9,233 bases of DNA from Chromatiales bacterium (GCA_026999335.1 JALTPW010000678.1:1-9233), one strand, 5' to 3'. Positions 1 through 6,164 are shown, counted from the first letter of the stretch. Numbers and translations are program-made. The notes: generated by a model from the sequence alone, not told the origin.

Positions 1-926
1 TTTAATGATATCTCCAGCGTATCCCGCTCGGCGACAAGTTCTGTTATTTGTTGCTCGAAAGAGTGGCGCTGACCGACAGACTCATCCGCCAGCCGTCGCC
101 ATTTTTCTGTGGCGGCTTCGGCCCGTTCTACACGCAAGCATGTGTTGTCAAACTCGTCGGTTTGCTCTTTTAACCGGCTGCGCAGCTGGCTGAGGGTTTT
201 ACCGCTCTCCAGTTCATGTAGGCGTTGTTGTGTGTCGCATAGCGTGCGCTCGGTCTCCCATTGCACGGCGAGACGTTTGCTCAGAACCTGAATGATTTCG
301 TCTTTTTTCCGCATCCGCTGCAACAACTCAGCGCGGTTCTCGGCCAACTCGTGCTCCAGTGTCGGAACACGCAGGCGCAGCCGCTTCAGGGCCTGCATAT
401 CGAGACGAATGGATGTGCCCGAAAGGTGGGAGAGCATGTGTACCTCTCCGTATACCCGGAAAAGCAATTTTTCCGACGCCAGTGGATGGGTCGTCACTGC
501 CCAGAAAGCACTGGCAATCTCCCCTTGAGAAACCGCTTCATTCCATAAATTGAGCAATGCCTCCGGGCTGTTGGCCGGATCAAAATATTGAATTACCGTC
601 CGGTATTTACGGTCGAGGTATTTGTTCGCCGGACGTGCCACATGGGCATTTTTAAGGATACCCACAAAGGTGATGTGCAATTCATAGTCGCTGATGGGCC
701 CCTTGATTTTTCCCTGGGCCTTACGGCAAAACCGGCGCAATTCGTCCAGCGTGAAACAAGTACCCGCAATGCTGCAATGAAAGCGGTGCTCAAGCTCCCA
801 GATTTTCTTACGTCTTTTCTTACGCCGCAAACCAAGGAGACTGATGGAAGACTCGGAATCTGCCTCATTCAGCAACATCGCCTCAGAAGATGAATCTTCG
901 TTTTGCTTGTATAGTCTGATACACAT
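1..926 (-). CDS. DUF2325-family-like protein, C-terminus outside window
   Basis: The minus strand is open from an ATG at 926 to the left edge: 308 codons without a stop, so the gene is partial at its 3' end. The start is supported by a strong Shine-Dalgarno sequence (GAGGTGG, plus-strand 933-939) at suitable spacing. Residues 34-41 are a basic run. Residues 43-57 (WELEHRFHCSIAGTC) hold H47, H50, C51 and C57; residues 161-167 (EVHMLSH) hold two more histidines. From about residue 180 to the edge the sequence is heptad-like and rich in Leu, Glu, Arg and Gln, as in a long coiled coil. From memory, this layout (N-terminal WELEHK-type and GTC-type motifs, a helical middle, a C-terminal DUF2325 domain) matches proteins found near hemP and TonB genes in beta/gammaproteobacteria. 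The DUF2325 domain itself would lie beyond the window, so the family call is an inference. Function is unknown. No signal peptide is seen, so it is probably cytoplasmic. Confidence 0.75.
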   Translation of the reverse strand, partial: MCIRLYKQNEDSSSEAMLLNEADSESSISLLGLRRKKRRKKIWELEHRFHCSIAGTCFTLDELRRFCRKAQGKIKGPISDYELHITFVGILKNAHVARPANKYLDRKYRTVIQYFDPANSPEALLNLWNEAVSQGEIASAFWAVTTHPLASEKLLFRVYGEVHMLSHLSGTSIRLDMQALKRLRLRVPTLEHELAENRAELLQRMRKKDEIIQVLSKRLAVQWETERTLCDTQQRLHELESGKTLSQLRSRLKEQTDEFDNTCLRVERAEAATEKWRRLADESVGQRHSFEQQITELVAERDTLEISL

Positions 927-1002
927 AAAAAACCACCTCAAAGGTATTCCAACCCTAACGATCTGGCTGGCTACCTTTGCCCGCAGGCTGGGTGGCTGGC
1001 AT

Positions 1003-1022
1003 GGCGCTCCGCAGGAAGCGCC
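1003..1022 (-). other. Hairpin between hemP and the DUF2325-like gene
   Basis: GGCGCT (1003-1008) is exactly complementary to AGCGCC (1017-1022), leaving an 8-nt loop. It lies 15 bp after the hemP stop in the leftward transcript. No T-run follows it on the minus strand, so it does not look like a canonical intrinsic terminator. It may be an RNA-processing or attenuation element, or chance in GC-rich sequence. Confidence 0.3.
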
Positions 1023-1036
1023 CTTGGAGGGTAGTA

Positions 1037-1210
1037 TTACTTGGTCAAGATCAATTTGTCCTGGCGGGTAATCCGTAACCGGTACGCATGGCCCGCGTGT
1101 TCGATCAGGATCTCCTGCCTGCCGCAGAAGAGATCCCGGCTGTCATAGCTTTTTTCCACGGTTTGTTTTGACGGTGCTTTTGCTGACTGGCTCGCTGTCT
1201 TCTCTTTCAT
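1037..1210 (-). CDS. hemP: HemP/HmuP-family hemin uptake protein
   Basis: This encodes 57 residues. The C-terminal half carries the HemP family signature: SRDLFCGRQEILIEHAG (24-40) followed by HAYRLRITRQDKLILTK (41-57), with the characteristic I-x-H-x-G-x-x-Y-x-L-R core and the terminal KLILTK. The frame stays open upstream, but the ATG at 1210 is chosen for three reasons: it gives the family's usual length, it has AAGG about 6 nt upstream, and it overlaps the preceding gene's stop as ATGA (1207-1210), implying translational coupling. Family members lie beside haem/iron uptake genes. In Bradyrhizobium and Burkholderia, HmuP/HemP is needed for expression of the haem receptor, so a regulatory rather than transport role is likely. 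C29 lies just before the conserved core. The gene sits in the leftward unit controlled by the Fur-box promoter at about 1607-1638. Confidence 0.9.
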   Translation of the reverse strand: MKEKTASQSAKAPSKQTVEKSYDSRDLFCGRQEILIEHAGHAYRLRITRQDKLILTK

Positions 1211-1557
1211 GCCGCACCTTGTTTCATTGGGTTTGCGTATTGCGTCGTTGCCGGTGCAATATCCTCCAGGCATCCGTCGCAATTCAGGCAGACATCCCCC
1301 ATATTCCCGGCCTGCGCCCGTTGCACGAGCGAGATGTCCTCGACACAGCCCAGCAGGAAAAGCGCTTTTGTCAGCTGCTGTATTGTCGATTGTTGTCTGC
1401 GGGACAGTTCTTTCCGCAATTCCCTTCGCTCGGGGTTTTTACGCGGGCTACTGATTTTGCTTAAACGCCACAGTTGCTGTATCTCGCCGGTTTGTGCGTT
1501 CACAATTCCCAGCCGGGGTTCACCCTGCTCCAGCCATGCATCGATCCGATAACTCAT
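1207..1557 (-). CDS. Small four-cysteine protein of unknown function, upstream of hemP
   Basis: This encodes 116 residues and I do not recognise a named family. The N-terminus (MSYRIDAWLEQGEPRLGIVN) reads as a short beta-rich stretch. Residues 39-65 are strongly charged and helical (RKNPERRELRKELSRRQQ). The C-terminal third holds all four cysteines: C71 in LLGCVED, then C90, C93 and C96 in DVCLNCDGCLED. A CX2CX2C cluster with a distant fourth Cys suggests a Zn or Fe-S site, but this is inference only. There is no signal peptide or membrane segment, so it is probably cytoplasmic. It is the first gene after the Fur-controlled promoter, and its stop overlaps the hemP start by 4 nt, so it is very likely co-expressed with hemP and iron-regulated. 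AGAAGG lies about 12 nt before the ATG. The overlap, the promoter and the coherent composition make it a real gene. Confidence 0.8.
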   Translation of the reverse strand: MSYRIDAWLEQGEPRLGIVNAQTGEIQQLWRLSKISSPRKNPERRELRKELSRRQQSTIQQLTKALFLLGCVEDISLVQRAQAGNMGDVCLNCDGCLEDIAPATTQYANPMKQGAA

Positions 1558-1606
1558 TTTACGTCGTATCCTTCTAGGTTCCCGATGAATTCCATCTGCT
1601 ATTGGT

Positions 1607-1625
1607 GTAAATGATAGTCATTCTC
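1607..1625. promoter_or_regulatory. Fur box 1 (operator)
   Basis: The 19-mer at 1607-1625 (core AAATGATAGTCATTCTC) matches the classical Fur consensus GATAATGATAATCATTATC at 15 of 19 positions. It overlaps the -10 of the leftward promoter, so iron-loaded Fur would block RNA polymerase. This fits iron-starvation induction of the hemP unit. The match was counted by eye. Confidence 0.8.
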
Positions 1626-1638
1626 ATTTAAATGTCAA
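1611..1638 (-). promoter_or_regulatory. Leftward sigma-70-type promoter of the hemP unit
   Basis: On the minus strand, TTGACA (plus-strand 1633-1638) is a perfect -35. A 16-bp spacer follows, then TATCAT (1611-1616), a 5/6 match to the -10. Transcription would begin near 1604, giving a leader of about 45 nt before the ATG at 1557. The Fur-type site at 1607-1625 covers the -10 and part of the spacer, as expected for direct repression. Confidence 0.7.
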
Positions 1639-1646
1639 ACCTTAAT

Positions 1647-1665
1647 GGTTTTGATTCTCATTTAC
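1647..1665. promoter_or_regulatory. Weaker second Fur-like site
   Basis: Read on the minus strand, 1647-1665 matches the Fur consensus at about 13 of 19 positions. It shares the exact 11-mer ATTCTCATTTA with the first site (1620-1630 and 1654-1664), so the two form a direct repeat with a 34-bp period, near three helical turns. It lies upstream of the leftward -35 and overlaps a possible rightward -10 (TACAAT, 1663-1668). Confidence 0.5.
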
Positions 1666-1668
1666 AAT
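1663..1668 (+). promoter_or_regulatory. Possible rightward -10 (TACAAT) for the receptor operon
   Basis: TACAAT matches the -10 consensus at 5 of 6 positions, but no good -35 lies 16-18 bp upstream (CTTAAT at best). If used, it would be controlled through the second Fur-like site and would leave a leader of roughly 265 nt before the receptor start. Another -10-like hexamer, TAAAAT at 1865-1870, also lacks a -35. The true start of the receptor transcript cannot be decided from the sequence. Confidence 0.25.
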
Positions 1669-1849
1669 CAAAGCCAAATCCGCCATAATTCCCTACAGCC
1701 AGCCAAGTCGACCCATGTGGGTCAAGCCGTAGCCAGCCAGTCAATCCTCCTTGCTCTAGCTCGATGACTCATGCGAGACGAGACAGGGCTTCAGCCAAGG
1801 TGGTTTTATCGCAAAAAATGCAGCCCGAAGCCGTGATTTACGCGCGAAT

Positions 1850-1900
1850 TCAATGCATTGATTTTAAAATGAAATTTTGTCGTGATGATGTCACGACATC
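1850..1900. promoter_or_regulatory. Cluster of nested palindromes just upstream of the receptor gene
   Basis: Several perfect palindromes abut or overlap: TCAATGCATTGA (1850-1861), ATTTTAAAAT (1861-1870), AAAAT-GAA-ATTTT (1866-1878), TGTCGTGA-5 nt-TCACGACA (1878-1898), and GATGTC-AC-GACATC (1887-1900). The last two share bases and are mutually exclusive as hairpins. The cluster ends 40 bp before the GTG start and suits an operator for a dimeric regulator or a switchable leader structure. The palindromes are seen; the role is inferred. Confidence 0.5.
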
Positions 1901-1939
1901 GGGTGCAGGCGTAAACAATTAATTAGAGGAAGAGGCAAC

Positions 1940-4222
1940 GTGAAAAAACGCACTGGTTTGTTTCGCGCTACGTTCGCCATTGCTGCACTGGGCATGGCAA
2001 TACCCGCTGGCGCTGCGGATGATGATTCAAGCACTGATTCGGATGCCAAAATACTGGACAAGGTAATGGTGATCGGCAACCCGGCCAATATCGATGAAAT
2101 GCCGGGTTCTGCTCATTCGGTCACCACAGAAGACATTCGTGAACAAAACTATGACGACATAAACCAGGTGCTGCGCAAGGTGCCCGGGGTCTATGTTCGG
2201 CAGGAAGAGGGTTTCGGTCTGTTTTCCAGCATCAGCCTGCGCGGTGTGGACACCACCCGCAGCGCCAAGGTGACGGTGATGGAAGACGGTGTATTGACCG
2301 CGCCGGCACCCTATTCTGCGCCAGCGGCCTACTACACGCCCACCATGGGCCGCATGAGCGGATTGGAAATCCTCAAGGGTTCCAGTCAGGTCAAGTATGG
2401 CCCGCAGACCACCGGGGGGGTCATCAACTACCTGTCCACTCCCATTCCGTTGCAGGAAACCGCCTACCTGAAGTCCTCCTACGGCAGCTTTGGCGATCAG
2501 CGTAGTCACGCCTACGTCGGCAACACTCTCAGCACTGGGGCGGGTCAGTTCGGCTTCCTGTTGGAGGGCTACTTCCGCAACAACGATGGCTACAAGACTA
2601 TTGACGAGACGCCCGATTTTCGTGATGGCAACAACACCGGTTTCACCAAGGCCGACCCCATGATCAAACTCTCCTGGGAGCCGGACACCACTCTTTACCA
2701 GCGTCTCGAATTCAAATATGGCACCTCCGAGCTGGACGCCAATGAGACTTACTTGGGCCTGAGTGAGGTCGACTTTGCAGCGGATCCCTACCGGCGCTAC
2801 TCGGCTTCACGTTTCGACAATATTAAAACCAAGGAAAGGCGTAGCTATTTACGCTATGCCCTGGCACCTTCGGATGACCTGGACGTTATCGCTACCCTGT
2901 ACCAGAACACCTTCACCCGTAACTGGTACAAGCTCAAGGATGTGCGTGACGTCAATGGCACTTCTGGCAACAATTACTCGCTCTCCGCCGCGCTGGCCCA
3001 GAACGGCGAGGGCCTGGATTGCCTGCGGGGCGACCGGGCTTGTGTCCTGCGTGTGCGTGCCAACAATCGCGACTACGAGACCCAGGGTATCGATATGGTG
3101 GGCTACTACCGTTTCGGTTCCGATGCGATACAACACGAGATCTCTGCCGGTATTCGCTTCAACCAGGATCAGGTGATTCGTTTTCAGTGGGATGACAGGT
3201 ACAACCAGCTTGTTAACGGCGCTATTGACGGTATGACCCCAGGCACCCCCGGCGAGGCGGGTGACCGCATGCAGAAGACTGATGCTCTGGCCGTGTTCCT
3301 GCAGAACACCATCAAGGTTGGCGCCTGGGGCTTTACCCCAGGTGTTCGCATAGAGCAACTGGATCAGACTTATATTGAAGATTACGCCGGTGTTGACGGC
3401 ACACCTACCACCAAGACCAACACCATGAACCTGTGGGCCGCCAGTTTCGGTGTCACCTACAGGTTCAACGATTCCTGGATCGGTTTCAGCAGCGTCAATC
3501 GTGGTTTCTCTCCGCCCAACCCCAAGAGTGCCACCGGTGGTATCAACGAAGAAACCAGCCTGGCCTACGAATTGGGCGCGCGTTACACCAATGTCAGTCA
3601 GGCCCTGGCGCTAGAGACGGTGGCCTTCTATACCGACTTCAGCGATATGATCGCGATCGATAACATCGGCGGCACCGGTACCGGCACGTCCACCAATTTC
3701 GGCAAGGTGCGCAGTTATGGCCTGGAATTCTCCGGCCAGTATGACGCCGGTATCGCTAATGGTTGGAAGGTCAAAAACCCCTGGTATCTGACCGCGAGCT
3801 ACACCAATGCCACCCAGCAGAATGCTGCATACGACGATGATCCAGAGTCTATTTTTAGTTATGGAAAGGCGGGCAATCAGGTGCCCTATATCCCGAAGTG
3901 GGTTCTCAGTGCGGGCACCGGTGTGGATACGGGGCGCTGGGGCAGCTACATCAGCGGCAGCTATGTCAGCAAGACCTTCACCACCGCCAACAATGTCAAA
4001 AGCCAGAAAAATGGTGACGGCGATCTTGATTCCCGCTTTGGCACCACGGATGCCTATTTTGTCGCTGATATCTCTGCTTTCTACCGAATCAAAGAAGGCG
4101 TAAAGCTGTTCGGTGGCGTGCAGAATGTGGGTGACGTGACCTATCTCGTCTCGCGTCAGCCGGAAGGCCCACGTCCGGGCATGCCGTTATTCGCCTACGC
4201 CGGTCTGGAAATGGAACTCTGA
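1940..4222 (+). CDS. FecA-like TonB-dependent outer-membrane receptor
   Basis: This encodes 760 residues from a GTG start, chosen because GAGGAAGAGG (1926-1935) precedes it and a signal peptide follows at once (residues 1 to about 26, ending AGA/A). A candidate TonB box is at 40-46 (DKVMVIG). The plug domain spans about 55-170, with VLRKVPGVYVRQ, ISLRGVD, VMEDGV, LEILKGSSQVKYGPQTTGG and INYLSTPIP, the usual TonB-receptor plug motifs. The rest is a beta-barrel (about 175-760) with alternating aromatic strands, including NRGFSPPNP and a C-terminal strand ending in Leu rather than the common Phe. C361 and C368 could form a loop disulfide. It resembles E. coli FecA in the plug and barrel but lacks FecA's N-terminal signalling domain, so no sigma-factor signalling is expected. 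The likely substrate is a ferric chelate; no FRAP/NPNL haem-receptor motif was found, so a haem substrate is possible but unsupported by motif. Confidence 0.92.
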   Translation: MKKRTGLFRATFAIAALGMAIPAGAADDDSSTDSDAKILDKVMVIGNPANIDEMPGSAHSVTTEDIREQNYDDINQVLRKVPGVYVRQEEGFGLFSSISLRGVDTTRSAKVTVMEDGVLTAPAPYSAPAAYYTPTMGRMSGLEILKGSSQVKYGPQTTGGVINYLSTPIPLQETAYLKSSYGSFGDQRSHAYVGNTLSTGAGQFGFLLEGYFRNNDGYKTIDETPDFRDGNNTGFTKADPMIKLSWEPDTTLYQRLEFKYGTSELDANETYLGLSEVDFAADPYRRYSASRFDNIKTKERRSYLRYALAPSDDLDVIATLYQNTFTRNWYKLKDVRDVNGTSGNNYSLSAALAQNGEGLDCLRGDRACVLRVRANNRDYETQGIDMVGYYRFGSDAIQHEISAGIRFNQDQVIRFQWDDRYNQLVNGAIDGMTPGTPGEAGDRMQKTDALAVFLQNTIKVGAWGFTPGVRIEQLDQTYIEDYAGVDGTPTTKTNTMNLWAASFGVTYRFNDSWIGFSSVNRGFSPPNPKSATGGINEETSLAYELGARYTNVSQALALETVAFYTDFSDMIAIDNIGGTGTGTSTNFGKVRSYGLEFSGQYDAGIANGWKVKNPWYLTASYTNATQQNAAYDDDPESIFSYGKAGNQVPYIPKWVLSAGTGVDTGRWGSYISGSYVSKTFTTANNVKSQKNGDGDLDSRFGTTDAYFVADISAFYRIKEGVKLFGGVQNVGDVTYLVSRQPEGPRPGMPLFAYAGLEMEL

Positions 4223-4242
4223 TCCACGGTTGTTTTGAAACC

Positions 4243-4270
4243 GGGCGGTGTGCCGGAAGGTGCGCCGCCC
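4243..4270 (+). other. 12-bp stem-loop with GGAA tetraloop between receptor gene and exbB
   Basis: GGGCGGTGTGCC (4243-4254) pairs along its full length with GGTGCGCCGCCC (4259-4270), including three G-T wobbles, around the GNRA-type loop GGAA (4255-4258). It lies 20 bp after the receptor stop and 21 bp before the exbB start. No T-run follows, so it is not a classical terminator. A role in partial termination or in stabilising the upstream receptor message, giving more receptor than ExbB, is an inference. Confidence 0.55.
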
Positions 4271-4291
4271 ACTAACTGGAAAAAGACGACG

Positions 4292-4960
4292 ATGTACGAA
4301 CTTTTTCAACAGGGCGGGACGGTAATGTATGTGCTGCTGCTCATGTCCGTTCTCGCGACCACCATTATTTTGTTGAAGCTGTATCAGTTTTCACGCAGTG
4401 GTCTGCGGCGTGTGGCCTTTGTCGATGAGGTGGAGGCGGCCCTGCAGCGCGGTGAACAGACGCTAGCCTTGCAGCAGTTGCAGGGCGAGAACAGCCCGTT
4501 GGCGCGAGTGCTGGAGAGCGCAGTGCGCTACGGCGCCGACCCGGCCATGTCCGCCGGTGATGTCGAGGCGGAGGTGAGTCGCGTCGGCAGCGCGCAGATC
4601 CGTGCCCTGGAATCCTGGCTGCGCGGCCTGTCCTCCATCGCTCACCTGAGCCCGCTGCTGGGCCTGCTGGGAACGGTGACCGGGATGATCGCCGCCTTCA
4701 TGAATCTCGAGGCGGCCGGCAGCCGGGTCGATCCATCCATTCTTTCCGGCGGCATCTGGGAGGCCCTGCTCACTACCGCCTTCGGTCTCACCGTGGCCAT
4801 TCCTGCCATGGCAGCCTTCTATTATCTGGAAGGGGAAGTTGATCATGTCCGTGCCACCATGAAGGATGCCAGCATTCGTGTATTGCGCTTGTTTGGCAAA
4901 AGCCCACATGTCGACAGCCGCGATGATGAACGCATCGAGGACGCACCCCATGGACTTTGA
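4292..4960 (+). CDS. exbB: ExbB/TolQ-family proton-channel subunit
   Basis: This encodes 222 residues from the ATG at 4292. A TTG 57 bp upstream is in frame but would add a non-hydrophobic extension overlapping the stem-loop, so the ATG is preferred, although its ribosome site is weak. Three membrane segments are seen: about 12-32, 115-137 and 157-178. The MotA/TolQ/ExbB core is intact: SPLLGLLGTVTGMI (120-133) and GGIWEALLTTAFGLTVAIPA (153-172). By alignment with E. coli ExbB, T128, E157 and T162 correspond to the functional T148, E176 and T181. ExbB forms the inner-membrane pentamer around ExbD that couples proton flow to TonB. It ends inside the exbD start (11-bp overlap), implying translational coupling. 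TolQ is excluded by the partners: a receptor, exbD and tonB, with no tolA or tolB. Confidence 0.93.
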   Translation: MYELFQQGGTVMYVLLLMSVLATTIILLKLYQFSRSGLRRVAFVDEVEAALQRGEQTLALQQLQGENSPLARVLESAVRYGADPAMSAGDVEAEVSRVGSAQIRALESWLRGLSSIAHLSPLLGLLGTVTGMIAAFMNLEAAGSRVDPSILSGGIWEALLTTAFGLTVAIPAMAAFYYLEGEVDHVRATMKDASIRVLRLFGKSPHVDSRDDERIEDAPHGL

Positions 4961-5348
4961 GGGCCGGGCGCGTATTCACTCCCACCTGGATATCGCACCA
5001 TTGATCGATATCGTGTTTCTGTTGCTAGTGTTTTTCATGCTCACCAGCACCTTCATGGTGCCGGAAGCCATTGAGCTGGAGTTACCGGAATCGAGCAGCG
5101 CCACAGTCATCGATATCACACCCATTATTGTGTCGCTGGAGCAAACGGGGCAGCTTGCCCTCAACGGGGAACGCATTGAACAGGAACAATTGCGTGGCGC
5201 CATCGAGGCCCTGTTGAAACAGGATGCCGATAGCGCCATCACCCTGAAGAGCGATGCCCGCACGGAAGTGCAGCAATTGCTTGCGGTAATGGATGAGATT
5301 CGTGCCGCCGGGGGTACCGATGTGGCCCTGGCGACCCTGCAGAAATAG
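4950..5348 (+). CDS. exbD: ExbD/TolR-family proton-channel subunit
   Basis: This encodes 132 residues. The ATG at 4950 has GAGG (4937-4940) 9 nt upstream and gives the family's usual length; in-frame ATGs further upstream would only add residues shadowing the exbB tail. The short cytoplasmic N-terminus runs straight into the single membrane helix DIAPLIDIVFLLLVFFMLTS (14-33). D20 in this helix corresponds to the proton-carrying D25 of E. coli ExbD. The remainder is the periplasmic domain with the VPEAIELELPES stretch and the C-terminal TDVALAT-type end common to ExbD/TolR. It works with ExbB to energise TonB. The start overlaps exbB by 11 bp and the stop is 7 bp before tonB. Confidence 0.93.
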   Translation: MDFEGRARIHSHLDIAPLIDIVFLLLVFFMLTSTFMVPEAIELELPESSSATVIDITPIIVSLEQTGQLALNGERIEQEQLRGAIEALLKQDADSAITLKSDARTEVQQLLAVMDEIRAAGGTDVALATLQK

Positions 5349-5355
5349 GCCGGTC

Positions 5356-6051
5356 ATGATCATCACCCGCCTGCATATGAGCGTGATGCTGGTGCTTGCC
5401 CTGGCTCTGCACGGGGCTCTGGCCCTGTGGTTCGCGCCGCCGCAAGCGAGCCCGCCTGCGCCGCTGCCCGAGGCGCCGTTGCGCATCAACCTGCTGGCGA
5501 TGGTGGCGGAGGAGACGGTGAGCGCCGAACCGCCGCCTCCCACAGTGCCGCCGTTGCCCGAGCCAGAACCTCTGCCTGTTCCCGCCCCGGAACCCCCGCC
5601 TGAGCCTATGCCAGAGCCTATGCCAGAGCCCGTTCCCCAACCCGAGCCGGTGCAGAAAACACCTCCACTACCTGTGCCTCCGCAGGAGCTGGTCGTCGAA
5701 GCGGTGCCGGAAGTCGAGCCGCCACCCGCCGTGGAGGCAGTCAGCGTACCGCTGGATGCCGCTGCCACTGCGCGCTACGAGCAATTGCTGGTGGCCTGGC
5801 TGGAGCAACACAAAAAATACCCACGCCGCGCCAAACGGCTGCGTATTGAAGGGGAGGGGGTGTTGCGGATTCGTATTGACCGTAGTGGCCAGACCTTGCA
5901 GGTCAGCCTGGATGAACCCACCGGCAACCGTTTTCTCGACAAGGCTGCCCTTGAAATGGCGCAGCGGGCGAATCCGTTTCCACCCATGCCGGACAATGAT
6001 TCGCGCGCGGAGCTGGAATTCCGAGTGCCGGTGATGTTCCAGCTGAATTGA
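5356..6051 (+). CDS. tonB: TonB energy-transducing protein
   Basis: This encodes 231 residues. The ATG at 5356, 7 bp after exbD, places the membrane anchor (about 8-26) at the N-terminus; the ribosome site is weak, so coupling to exbD translation is likely. H19 in ALALHGAL corresponds to the functional H20 of E. coli TonB. Residues 27-125 form the proline-rich periplasm-spanning rod with many Pro-Glu and Pro-Val dipeptides. The C-terminal TonB domain (about 140-231) holds the conserved YP (155-156), then RIEGEGVLRIRIDRSG and ALEMAQRANPFPPMP. It contacts the receptor's TonB box to power import. Dedicated to the adjacent receptor by position, but it could also serve other receptors. The glutamate-rich rather than lysine-rich rod is a mild peculiarity. 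It is the last gene of the operon. Confidence 0.93.
   Translation: MIITRLHMSVMLVLALALHGALALWFAPPQASPPAPLPEAPLRINLLAMVAEETVSAEPPPPTVPPLPEPEPLPVPAPEPPPEPMPEPMPEPVPQPEPVQKTPPLPVPPQELVVEAVPEVEPPPAVEAVSVPLDAAATARYEQLLVAWLEQHKKYPRRAKRLRIEGEGVLRIRIDRSGQTLQVSLDEPTGNRFLDKAALEMAQRANPFPPMPDNDSRAELEFRVPVMFQLN
5602..5625 (+). repeat. Two tandem 12-bp units in the tonB proline-rich region
   Basis: GAGCCTATGCCA is present twice in perfect tandem (5602-5613, 5614-5625), followed by a partial third unit. Each unit codes for Glu-Pro-Met-Pro. In-frame slippage here would change rod length without breaking the gene. Confidence 0.85.
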
Positions 6052-6063
6052 TGTGTCGTTTTT

Positions 6064-6120
6064 GTAGGCTGGATACAGCCCACCATTGGTGATACGGGAA
6101 ACCATGTATTGATGGGCGGT
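6064..6120. repeat. Possible dispersed repeat fragment (TAGGCTGGATACAGCCCACC type)
   Basis: GGCTG-GATA-CAGCC (6067-6080) is a perfect short hairpin just after tonB. It is followed by GCCCA and a distant TGGGC that can close a larger loop. The wording resembles short intergenic palindromic repeats of gammaproteobacteria, and the start recalls the GTAGCCTGGATTGAG end of the element at 7256. There is no T-tract, so it is not an obvious terminator. Copy number cannot be judged from one window. Confidence 0.35.
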
Positions 6121-6147
6121 GCCATGCCCTGTGGATCATTAATATCA

Positions 6148-6164
6148 CCACGAAGCTCACGAAG
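6148..6164 (+). repeat. ACGAAG-type short repeat
   Basis: CCACGAAGCTCACGAAG carries two CACGAAG units 9 bp apart (6150-6156 offset to 6158-6164). I recall similar CACGAAG strings as degenerate dispersed intergenic repeats in many proteobacteria. The role is unknown. Confidence 0.3.

Larger units (their letters stand above)
1558..1939. other. Divergent control region between the leftward hemP unit and the rightward receptor operon
   Basis: These 382 bp hold no convincing gene. The left part (1607-1668) is A+T-rich and carries promoter and Fur-type sites. The middle (1690-1740) has a GACCCA-TG-TGGGTC inverted repeat (1710-1723) and two copies of AGCCAGCCA. The right part (1850-1900) is a run of overlapping palindromes before the receptor start. 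No cobalamin-riboswitch B12 box was recognised. Confidence 0.7.

Noticed and set aside
588..893. Plus-strand frame of 101 codons opposite the DUF2325-like gene
   Set aside because: The minus-strand frame is open across the whole region with a strong ribosome site and motif-like His/Cys content; the plus frame has neither.
1740..1840. Cobalamin riboswitch before the TonB receptor
   Set aside because: No B12-box sequence or supporting fold was recognised, and the receptor does not look like BtuB.
4235..4291. In-frame TTG extension of exbB
   Set aside because: The extra 19 residues overlap the stem-loop, are not hydrophobic, and make the protein unlike ExbB; the ATG at 4292 starts just before the first membrane segment.
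5082..5768. Long Gly/Ser/Thr-rich minus-strand frame (228 codons)
   Set aside because: It is the antisense image of the proline-rich part of tonB and the exbD end; the low-complexity composition is explained by the opposite strand.
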